DNA of 10,944 bases. Source: Gammaproteobacteria bacterium. GTDB taxonomy: Bacteria > Pseudomonadota > Gammaproteobacteria > UBA9214. The notes under the pieces were generated by a model. That model saw nothing but the letters and a program-made list of their open reading frames with translations. It was not told where the DNA came from and searched no databases. The position numbers were made by a program, and so were the translations under genes. Shown piece after piece: positions 1 to 5,799 of the stretch. Position 1 is the stretch's first letter, and the number at the start of each line of letters is the position of its first letter. Where the stretch lies: NCBI GenBank assembly GCA_030632175.1, contig DAOVVG010000057.1, positions 1 through 10,944 on the forward strand, in the 5' to 3' direction.

Positions 1-1761
1 CGCATGCGCACCGATGACATGCTGCCGGTATGCGAACAACTCGACCAAATCGGCTACTGGTCACTGGAAGTCTGGGGCGGCGCCACATTTGATGCCTGCC
101 TGCGTTTTTTGCAGGAGGATCCGTGGGAACGCCTGCAACGACTGCGCAGGGCACTGCCCAACACACGCCTGCAAATGTTGCTGAGGGGACAGAACCTGCT
201 GGGCTACCGACACTACTCTGATGATGTGGTGCGCGCCTTTGTAGAACGCTCTGCTGAAAATGGCATTGATGTATTTCGTATTTTTGATGCCCTCAACGAT
301 ACCCGTAATCTGGCTACCGCTATCGATGCCGTCACGAAGACCGGCAAACATGCGCAGGGAGCCATCTGCTATACAACCAGTCCGGTCCACCGTATCGATA
401 CATTTGTCGAACAGGCCAGGGTGCTGGAGTCCATGGGTTGTAACAGCATTGCCGTCAAGGACATGGCCGGCCTGCTGACGCCACAGGTCACCGCAGAACT
501 GTTCAGCAGTATCTGCGCGGTAACGGCATTACCCGTCCACCTGCACTGTCACGCCACCACCGGCATGGCCGAAATGTGCCTCATGAAAGCCATTGAAAAC
601 GGCTGCCGTCATATCGACACCGCCATCTCGTCCTTTTCCGGCGGACCCAGCCATGCCGCCACCGAAAGCATGGTATCCGCGCTGCGCCAGACTGAATATG
701 ACACCGGTCTGGATCTTGAAGCCCTACAGGCCATTGGCCTGTACTTCAGAGATATTCGTAAAAAGTACGCACAATTCGAAAGCGACAATTTCGGACCTGA
801 CACCCGCGTACAGATTTACCAGGTGCCGGGCGGCATGATCTCCAACCTGTATTCGCAACTACGCGAACAGGGTGCAGTTGATCGCGTTACCGAAGTGTTT
901 GAGGAAATCCCCCGCGTCAGAAAAGACCTCGGTTACCCGCCACTGGTCACACCCACCTCACAAATTGTCGGCGCACAGGCCCTGCTGAACGTCGTTACCG
1001 GAAAGCGCTACGAGACGATCACCAACGAGGTGAAACATTACCTGCAGGGTCACTACGGCAAGGCGCCTGCAGATTTTGATCCGGCCGTACAAAGACAGGC
1101 GATCGGCTCTGAAGACAGCATTGATGTCCGCCCGGCCGACCTGCTTGAAGACGAAATGGACAAGTTACGTGCCACCGCGGGCGACCTGGCCCGCAATGAA
1201 GAAGACGTTCTGACGTATGCCATGTTTCCCGAAATCGGCAAAGATTTTCTGCAGCAACGCAGCAGCGACACCCCAGCCGTCAAATCCGAAGAACAGGCAC
1301 AGGCTGGCACTACAGAAAGACGCTCACGTCCGACCGAATTCAATGTCACGCTGCATGGCGAACCCTACCATATAAAAATTACCGGCACCGGGCACCGCCA
1401 GCAGGACAACCGGCCCTTTTACATGACTGTTAACGGCATACCGGAAGAGGTGCTGGTCGAGATACTCGATGATATACCGGCTGCTGACGGTAACAGCCGG
1501 CGCGCAAGCGGTGGTAGCCAGCGTCCGCGTGCGACCCGTCCCGGAGATGTCACCACATCCATACCCGGTACCATCATTGACGTGCTGGTCACTGTGGGGG
1601 ATACCATTAAAGCCGGGACGCCGATACTCATCACTGAAGCGATGAAAATGGAAACCGAGATACAGGCGCCTGTTGCCGGTAAAGTGACAGTCATCAACGT
1701 CAGCAAGGGCGACAGCGTCAATCCGGATGAAACCCTTGTTGAAATAGAACCCGAAACCTGA
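1..1761 (+). CDS. oadA: Biotin-dependent oxaloacetate decarboxylase alpha / pyruvate carboxylase subunit B (5' partial)
   Basis: The reading frame is open from the first base, so the gene starts upstream. The ATG at 4 is internal, because the residues here align with the ATRMRT segment of the family. By motif spacing about 25 N-terminal residues are missing, including the first metal-ligand Asp. The carboxyltransferase barrel comes first. The conserved Lys of KDMAGLL (window residue 153) and the two His of HLHCHATTG (182 and 184) keep the Lys-29-His-2-His spacing of metal ligands known in OadA. A conserved association domain follows (about residues 440-490), then a short Gly/Ser/Arg/Pro linker and a biotinyl domain with EAMKME, whose biotinylated Lys is encoded at 1645-1647. 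The enzyme moves CO2 between biotin and oxaloacetate/pyruvate. It is either the alpha subunit of the sodium-pumping decarboxylase or the B subunit of a two-subunit pyruvate carboxylase. No oadB follows, which mildly favours the latter; the upstream partner gene would decide. Confidence 0.93.
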   Translation, partial: RMRTDDMLPVCEQLDQIGYWSLEVWGGATFDACLRFLQEDPWERLQRLRRALPNTRLQMLLRGQNLLGYRHYSDDVVRAFVERSAENGIDVFRIFDALNDTRNLATAIDAVTKTGKHAQGAICYTTSPVHRIDTFVEQARVLESMGCNSIAVKDMAGLLTPQVTAELFSSICAVTALPVHLHCHATTGMAEMCLMKAIENGCRHIDTAISSFSGGPSHAATESMVSALRQTEYDTGLDLEALQAIGLYFRDIRKKYAQFESDNFGPDTRVQIYQVPGGMISNLYSQLREQGAVDRVTEVFEEIPRVRKDLGYPPLVTPTSQIVGAQALLNVVTGKRYETITNEVKHYLQGHYGKAPADFDPAVQRQAIGSEDSIDVRPADLLEDEMDKLRATAGDLARNEEDVLTYAMFPEIGKDFLQQRSSDTPAVKSEEQAQAGTTERRSRPTEFNVTLHGEPYHIKITGTGHRQQDNRPFYMTVNGIPEEVLVEILDDIPAADGNSRRASGGSQRPRATRPGDVTTSIPGTIIDVLVTVGDTIKAGTPILITEAMKMETEIQAPVAGKVTVINVSKGDSVNPDETLVEIEPET

Positions 1762-1773
1762 ACCGTAGCCACC

Positions 1774-2364
1774 ATGAACACAACCACATCACTGCCAATT
1801 GTGCTTGCATCAACGTCGCCGTTCCGCAAGGAATTACTGCAACGCATCGGCATCACCTTTGAAACCGCTGCACCCGAAGTTGACGAGTCCCCGCTGGCAA
1901 ACGAAACACCAGCGGCACTGGTAAAACGGTTATCAGAGGCCAAGGCACGGGCAATCGGGAAATCCTTTCAGGGACTGATTATCGGCTCTGACCAGGTTGC
2001 TACCACCGGCAACAATATTCTCGGAAAACCCGGCACGCACGCTAATGCCGTTGAACAGCTTCAAAAGCTGTCAGGAAAACTGGTTACGTTCCACACCGGG
2101 CTGTGCCTGTTAAACAGCGTAACCGATGAGGCACTGGTAGATGTCATTCCTTTCAGGGTGCAATTCAGAACGCTTGATGAAGAGCAGATAGAACGTTATC
2201 TGCGGGCAGACCAGCCCTATAACTGTGCCGGCAGTTTCAAGTCAGAAGGCCTGGGTATCACGCTGTTTGAACGCATGGAGGGCGATGACCCGACCGCCCT
2301 GATCGGACTGCCACTGATTCGCCTGACCGATATGTTGATGCAGACAGGGGTTGTGCTGCCCTAA
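1774..2364 (+). CDS. maf: Maf/YceF-type nucleoside triphosphate pyrophosphatase
   Basis: A 196-residue Maf-family protein, close to the usual family length. It begins with the family signature ASTSPFRKELL (residues 12-22), has the conserved acidic residue of GSDQVA (Asp73), and the C-terminal block CAGSFKSEGLG followed by ALIGLPLIRL. The GSDQV and SFKSEGLG versions fit the YceF subfamily, which hydrolyses modified nucleotides such as 7-methyl-GTP to the monophosphate and so cleans the cytoplasmic pool. The assignment to that substrate is by similarity only. It starts 12 nt after the oadA stop with no clear promoter between, so it is probably cotranscribed with oadA. In Pseudomonas and E. coli this gene sits in the rluC-yceD-rpmF neighbourhood. 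Here it is near rluC but on the opposite strand and convergent with the peptidase gene, which suggests a local rearrangement. Confidence 0.92.
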   Translation: MNTTTSLPIVLASTSPFRKELLQRIGITFETAAPEVDESPLANETPAALVKRLSEAKARAIGKSFQGLIIGSDQVATTGNNILGKPGTHANAVEQLQKLSGKLVTFHTGLCLLNSVTDEALVDVIPFRVQFRTLDEEQIERYLRADQPYNCAGSFKSEGLGITLFERMEGDDPTALIGLPLIRLTDMLMQTGVVLP

Positions 2365-2374
2365 TGTGAATACT

Positions 2375-2412
2375 CCACCATCTAAAACCGGTGGCTTCAG
2401 ATTACGTCTGAA
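2375..2412. repeat. Two adjacent small hairpins downstream of maf
   Basis: CCACC (2375-2379) pairs with GGTGG (2390-2394) across a 10-nt loop. Directly after it, TTCAGA (2396-2401) pairs with TCTGAA (2407-2412) across TTACG. The pair begins 10 nt after the maf stop and could block exonucleases at the transcript end. Paired subterminal hairpins also occur at the ends of some insertion elements and derived repeats. No transposase or second end is visible, so that reading is speculative. Confidence 0.45.
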
Positions 2413-2440
2413 AACCTAATCTATAGCACCGGCCAATTAA

Positions 2441-2476
2441 CCCCCTCTCCCACAGGGAGAGGGTTGGGGAGAGGGG
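2441..2476. repeat. CCCTCTCCC / GGGAGAGGG palindromic repeat
   Basis: CCCTCTCCC (2443-2451) forms a perfect 9-bp stem with GGGAGAGGG (2455-2463) over a 3-nt loop. A second copy of the right arm follows after TT: GGGAGAGGGG (2467-2476) can pair with CCCCTCTCCC (2442-2451) in a 10-bp alternative stem. One left arm therefore has two competing partners. Sequences of this style are common dispersed intergenic repeats in proteobacteria, as far as I recall; the copy number in this genome cannot be seen here. Confidence 0.6.
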
Positions 2477-2522
2477 ATCAATACAAAAGTACAACACCCT
2501 GATTTATATCCCCTCTTCCTGT

Positions 2523-2564
2523 CCTTCCCCCTGAGTACTCAAAGAACGAGCATAAAGGGGAAGG
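2523..2564. repeat. Inverted repeat CCTTCCCC / GGGGAAGG
   Basis: CCTTCCCC (2523-2530) is the exact reverse complement of GGGGAAGG (2557-2564), separated by 26 nt. It lies next to the CCCTCTCCC repeat and has the same polypyrimidine/polypurine character, so the two may be parts of one composite element of roughly 130 nt (2441-2570). Confidence 0.4.
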
Positions 2565-2625
2565 GACTCTTCATTTATGCAGTCGGTCTATATTTTACTG
2601 AACATCATTTACATACAGCTTGATA

Positions 2626-2643
2626 CATCGCCTAATGGCGATG
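2626..2643. repeat. Short perfect hairpin CATCGCC-TAAT-GGCGATG
   Basis: A perfect 7-bp stem (2626-2632 with 2637-2643) with a TAAT tetraloop, 70 nt beyond the sppA stop on the minus strand. Neither side has a T tract, so it is not a standard Rho-independent terminator, but it could act as a 3'-end stabiliser for the rluC-HAD-sppA transcript. Confidence 0.4.
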
Positions 2644-2680
2644 AGGGTTACTGATCCCCTAATACGCGGGCTCTAAAAGC

Positions 2681-2710
2681 AACCGGTTCGAAGACACGGT
2701 CCGCTCCTAC
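2681..2710 (-). repeat. REP-like segment next to the sppA stop codon
   Basis: Read on the minus strand, this begins GTAGGAGCGGACCGTGTCTT and ends in the 8-bp palindrome AACCGGTT (2681-2688). The GTAGGAGCGG opening is like the left part of REP elements known from Pseudomonas and relatives. The typical matching right half is not evident, so it would be a degenerate or partial copy. It starts 2 nt from the sppA stop, a usual place for REP sequences. Confidence 0.35.
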
Positions 2711-2712
2711 AA

Positions 2713-3690
2713 CTAGCGTACCGCGCCGGCACTACCGGCAAACAATTCACTCATGCCTTTCGCCATGGCAACAAAGATTCGTTCACTGAGTTTCTCCCAC
2801 AGATCCTGCTTCTCTGTGAATTCGATGATATCCTCTTCACCGATGACTTCCCTGGCGACGTATCCTGAACTGCCTACTTTATCGGCAAGCCCCATCGGCA
2901 GACTCTCCTCACCCGTCCAGACCAGGCCGGTAAACAATTGCTGATTATCTTTCAGACGCTCACCGCGCCCGGTTTTAACGGCACTGATAAATTGCTCATG
3001 AATACTCTCAAGCAACAATTTTACATGCGCCACATCAGCCGGTTTCGAGGGAGTAAACGGATCAAGAAACCCCTTGCTCTCGCCTGCCGTATACAGGCGG
3101 CGTTCAACACCGAGCATTTTCAGCGTGTCCACAAAACCGAAACTGTCCATGCGCACGCCGATAGAACCAACAATACTGGACTTGTTGACATAGATATCGT
3201 CAGCCGCTGAGACCACGTAGTAGCACCCGGAAGCGCAGACATCCGTCACCACGGCATACAGCGGCGTGTCCGGGTACAGCTCACGGAGGCGTATGATCTC
3301 GTCATAAATATAGGCCGATTGCACCGGACTTCCGCCAGGTGAATTTGCCCGCAGAATCACACCTGCCGTGTTCTCATCTTCAAAGGCACCCCGCAGGCCG
3401 GTGATTATATTGTCAGCACTGGCCTCTGATGAATCCGAAATGATACCCTTCAGATCAACCAGTGCGGTGTGTTTTGTGCCTGTCGTGCTTATCTCTGACC
3501 AGTCCGTTGGCATATACAGGATCAGCAGTGCAAGCAGGTACAGCGCCAGCAGGCATTTAAAAAATACACTCCAGCGCCGGGTCCGGCGTTGCTCGTTAAC
3601 GGCTGCAAACGCAAGCCGGTTGACAAGGTCCCGGTGCCAGCTCTCATCACTGCTTCCGGGTTTACTGCTGGTTGCATCCTTGTTAAACAT
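2713..3690 (-). CDS. sppA: S49-family signal-peptide peptidase (SppA-like, short form)
   Basis: This 325-residue single-domain S49 peptidase is anchored in the inner membrane and is expected to cut leftover signal peptides or membrane proteins on the periplasmic side. The N-terminus is polar and cytoplasmic, with a basic stretch (QRRTRRW, residues 34-40). One transmembrane segment follows at about 43-60, then the protease fold. The nucleophile is Ser154 in CASGCYY and the general base is Lys206 in GESKGF. The 52-residue spacing matches the Ser-Lys dyad of the short Bacillus SppA. NSPGG (116-120) is the usual oxyanion-region motif. The start is ATG with AGGTGA just upstream. It is the last gene of an apparent rluC-HAD-sppA operon, 35 nt after the HAD gene, the same order as in Pseudomonas. 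The residue after SG is Cys where Gly is common. The name sppA versus sohB is by length and domain only. Confidence 0.9.
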   Translation of the reverse strand: MFNKDATSSKPGSSDESWHRDLVNRLAFAAVNEQRRTRRWSVFFKCLLALYLLALLILYMPTDWSEISTTGTKHTALVDLKGIISDSSEASADNIITGLRGAFEDENTAGVILRANSPGGSPVQSAYIYDEIIRLRELYPDTPLYAVVTDVCASGCYYVVSAADDIYVNKSSIVGSIGVRMDSFGFVDTLKMLGVERRLYTAGESKGFLDPFTPSKPADVAHVKLLLESIHEQFISAVKTGRGERLKDNQQLFTGLVWTGEESLPMGLADKVGSSGYVAREVIGEEDIIEFTEKQDLWEKLSERIFVAMAKGMSELFAGSAGAVR

Positions 3691-3725
3691 AAATTCACCT
3701 GTTATCAGTTATCAGATCAAAAGTA

Positions 3726-4391
3726 TTATCCGGAGATGAGTCCTGCAGCAGCCATCCAGTCAGGCATTTCAGATATCCGGTCCAGGCAGACCAGCGGCGC
3801 ATGCCGGTTAAGTCGTTCACCTGAATGAACACCTGAACGTACCGCAACTTTCGCAACACCGGCATTGGTCGCCATCTCCATGTCGTATTCGGTATCACCC
3901 ACCATTATCGTCTCTTCGGGAAGAACATCCAGTGCTGCCATCAAATCCAGCAGCATTTGCGGATGTGGCTTTGAAGGCGCCTCATCAGCACAGCGTGTCG
4001 CATGAAAGTAAGCAGTCAGGCCGGTATCGTTCAGCACCCGGTCCAGCCCTCGCCGTGCCTTTCCGGTTGCCACACCCAGCAGAAAATTGCTCTCCCTGAC
4101 GGCATCCAGCGTCGCACGCACGCCATCAAACAGCACCGAGCTTTCAGACTGGAACCAGTGGGTCCGGTAAGCGTCCACGAATGCCTGGTGAAATTGCTCG
4201 TCACGCCCGGGTACCAGTGCGTCAATTGCCTCACGCAAACCAAGACCGATAATATTGCTGACCGTGTCGTTACTCATCGGCTCCAGATCAAGGTCTGCAA
4301 TGGCGGCATGTATACATGACACAATTTGCGCCTCGGAATCCATCAGCGTGCCGTCCCAGTCAAAAACAATAAATTTTATTGCTGCGGTCAT
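3726..4391 (-). CDS. HAD-superfamily phosphatase (phosphoglycolate phosphatase-like)
   Basis: A 221-residue cytoplasmic HAD hydrolase. Motif I is FDWDGTL, with nucleophile Asp11 and acid/base Asp13. A helical cap follows (about residues 20-85), motif II lies around GVATGKA, the conserved Lys is in KPHP, and motif IV is GDTEYDMEMA. This is the layout of the Gph/PGMB group, so a small phosphorylated metabolite is the likely substrate, but the exact one cannot be told. The frame is open further upstream into rluC. The ATG at 4391 was chosen because the family starts just before FDWDGT and the upstream residues are antisense-like overlap with rluC. Its ribosome binding site is weak. It lies 58 nt after rluC and 35 nt before sppA, in the order found beside rne in Pseudomonas, so it is probably cotranscribed with both. 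Confidence 0.9.
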   Translation of the reverse strand: MTAAIKFIVFDWDGTLMDSEAQIVSCIHAAIADLDLEPMSNDTVSNIIGLGLREAIDALVPGRDEQFHQAFVDAYRTHWFQSESSVLFDGVRATLDAVRESNFLLGVATGKARRGLDRVLNDTGLTAYFHATRCADEAPSKPHPQMLLDLMAALDVLPEETIMVGDTEYDMEMATNAGVAKVAVRSGVHSGERLNRHAPLVCLDRISEMPDWMAAAGLISG

Positions 4392-4449
4392 TGGCCGTTT
4401 ACCGTTTGTTCGCCGTTGTTCGTGTGGTGAAATGCATTTCAGCAAGAGA

Positions 4450-5397
4450 TTATGGCGATTCGAGCTGATCCAGAACAGCCTTGAGGTTATCGTCCAGTGG
4501 TGAACTGACCATGATGACTTCATCATCGTATGCGTCCACAAACTCAATCCTGTGCGCATGCAAAAACATACGACGCAGGCCAATGGCCCGCATCTGACGA
4601 TTGAATTCCTCATCGCCGTACTTCTCGTCACCGGCCAGCGGGTGACCGATATACGTGCCGTGAACACGGATTTGATGGGTCCTGCCGGTTTTCAGCTCGA
4701 CCTCCACAAGGGTGGCATCTTTATAAGTGGAGACCGGCCTGAAAATACTGATCGCCTGTTTACCATCAGCATCCACACTGACCATACGCTCACCGCCACG
4801 CAACTGGTTTTTACGTAACGCGACGTCTACAGTCCGCTTACCGCCTTTCCATGCACCACTCACCAGTGCCAGGTAATGCTTTCTGACCCGTCCATGCTGC
4901 AATTGTTCATGGAATGCGCGAAGAAAACTGCGCCGCTTGGCAATCACCAGACAACCCGAAGTTTCACGGTCAAGCCGGTGCGCCAACTCCAGATAAGGTG
5001 CCTCGGGGCGCTCTGCCCGCAGCGCCTCAATGATGCCGTAGCTCAGGCCACTGCCGCCATGCACCGCAACACCCGATGGCTTGTTAAGTACCAGACAGCG
5101 TGGATTTTCAAACAGAATGCATTGCTCAAGGTTGATATTCGGCACATGCCCGGGCCTGGACTGAGACACCCTGACGGGCGGAATGCGTACGGTATCACCG
5201 GCACACACCTTGTACTGGGCACGGATGCGGCCACTGTTCACCCGCACCTCCCCGCGCCGCAGGATACGGTAGATATGGCTTTTCGGTACCCCCTTGAGGT
5301 AGCGCGCCAAAAAATTGTCGATACGCTGCCCGGCCTCATCTTCCGACACATTAACCTGACGGACTTTGGGGAAACTTTTTGTCTTTAGCTGGCTCAT
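4450..5397 (-). CDS. rluC: 23S rRNA pseudouridine synthase RluC
   Basis: A 315-residue RluA-family pseudouridine synthase, close to the E. coli RluC length. The N-terminal S4 RNA-binding domain (about residues 18-75) contains RIDNFLARYLKGVPKSHIYR and RRGEVRVN. The catalytic domain carries HRLDRETSG with catalytic Asp143, followed by KHYLALV, KTGRTHQIRVH and the C-terminal FLHAHRIEF. RluC converts three uridines of 23S rRNA (955, 2504 and 2580 in E. coli numbering) to pseudouridine. The family call is secure; the choice of RluC over RluA/RluD rests on its divergent position beside rne, as in E. coli and Pseudomonas. The ATG at 5397 is preferred to an in-frame TTG three codons upstream. It leads an apparent operon with the HAD and sppA genes. 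No clear promoter for it was found in the shared upstream region. Confidence 0.95.
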   Translation of the reverse strand: MSQLKTKSFPKVRQVNVSEDEAGQRIDNFLARYLKGVPKSHIYRILRRGEVRVNSGRIRAQYKVCAGDTVRIPPVRVSQSRPGHVPNINLEQCILFENPRCLVLNKPSGVAVHGGSGLSYGIIEALRAERPEAPYLELAHRLDRETSGCLVIAKRRSFLRAFHEQLQHGRVRKHYLALVSGAWKGGKRTVDVALRKNQLRGGERMVSVDADGKQAISIFRPVSTYKDATLVEVELKTGRTHQIRVHGTYIGHPLAGDEKYGDEEFNRQMRAIGLRRMFLHAHRIEFVDAYDDEVIMVSSPLDDNLKAVLDQLESP

Positions 5398-5466
5398 TCG
5401 CTGCAATATTGTCTAAAACTGCTGCGAATTCTACAGCGTTTCATGCGGTTGTATTACCTGTCTCGT

Positions 5467-5495
5467 TTGCGGGTATTGACCAAGGTTGTTATAGT
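5467..5495 (+). promoter_or_regulatory. Candidate sigma70 promoter for rne
   Basis: TTGCGG (5467-5472) and TATAGT (5490-5495) are separated by exactly 17 nt. Transcription would begin near 5502, giving an rne leader of about 300 nt, similar to the long leader of E. coli rne. A TTGACC at 5476-5481 lies inside the spacer but has no properly spaced -10. This is a motif match only. Confidence 0.5.
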
Positions 5496-5499
5496 GCCA

Positions 5500-5550
5500 G
5501 TTCGGTATACCCTTTATATGCGTTAAAGGTTTGCCGAACACCAATTTTTT
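5500..5550 (+). promoter_or_regulatory. Hairpin at the predicted rne transcript 5' end, followed by T6
   Basis: GTTCGG (5500-5505) pairs with CCGAAC (5534-5539), and inside it CCTTTA (5511-5516) pairs with TAAAGG (5524-5529) around the loop TATGCGT. Five bases after the stem is a run of six T (5545-5550). If transcription starts near 5502, this stem would nearly cap the RNA. It could act as an early terminator or attenuator, or shield the 5' end from RNase E. The gap before the T run makes a strong terminator less likely. Confidence 0.4.
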
Positions 5551-5649
5551 ACTGGAGATGTCAGCTGTAATAAATAGCCAGCAGTCTTCATAACATTCAG
5601 CAATACGCTGTAATTCAATAAATTAAACAAACAACAATCGCTCCCGTGC

Positions 5650-5771
5650 ATTACGTACAACAACAAATTTCAGCAATCATTACCTGCATGTTCAGGGTAA
5701 TGGGCATTTCCATGCCCGTCTGGCAACACGCCACGTTGAGAACAGGCCAGGCACACCGCTGTGTACGTAAT
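5650..5771 (+). promoter_or_regulatory. Folded rne leader: long-range stem enclosing two tandem hairpins
   Basis: ATTACGTACA (5650-5659) is the exact reverse complement of TGTACGTAAT (5762-5771), a 10-bp closing stem 102 nt apart. Inside it, CATTACC (5678-5684) pairs with GGTAATG (5696-5702), and immediately after, GGGCAT (5702-5707) pairs with ATGCCC (5712-5717) over a TTCC loop. The structure ends 28 nt before the rne start codon. In E. coli the rne leader carries hairpins through which RNase E represses its own synthesis; a similar role here is inference from position and shape, as the sequences are not obviously alike. Confidence 0.5.
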
Positions 5772-5799
5772 CAGGTCGAGCGCCAGAGAGACAAAACAC

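Larger units (their letters stand above)
2365..2712. other. Gene-free, palindrome-rich gap between convergent maf and sppA
   Basis: These 348 nt hold no credible coding frame. They contain at least five separate short inverted repeats or repeat-like segments, listed individually, spread over most of the gap. None is followed by a convincing run of T on either strand, so no standard intrinsic terminator can be assigned, although the hairpins may still protect or end the convergent transcripts. The composition changes abruptly along the gap, from C-rich/G-rich blocks to AT-rich stretches. It looks like a patchwork of dispersed repeats rather than a unique regulatory region. Confidence 0.75.

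Noticed and set aside
2626..2643. Intrinsic terminator for sppA or maf
   Set aside because: The stem is perfect but there is no T run on either strand, so it is recorded only as a hairpin.
2670..2712. tRNA-like GGTTCGA sequence near 2684
   Set aside because: Only a T-loop-like fragment is present; no acceptor stem or anticodon arm can be built around it.
4392..4667. Longer start for the HAD phosphatase, overlapping rluC
   Set aside because: The added residues match no HAD protein and lie over the conserved end of rluC. The ATG at 4391 gives the normal family N-terminus.
5428..5433. TAGAAT as a -10 box for rluC on the minus strand
   Set aside because: No acceptable -35 hexamer lies 16-18 nt upstream, so no promoter was called.
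5558..5593. Eleven-codon open frame in the rne leader after TGGAG
   Set aside because: The possible ribosome site touches the start codon with no spacing, and nothing about the peptide suggests a leader peptide function.
5761..5799. N-terminal extension of RNase E from an in-frame GTG at 5761
   Set aside because: The family starts at MKRMLIN, the ATG at 5800 has GAGAG upstream, and the extension overlaps the structured leader.
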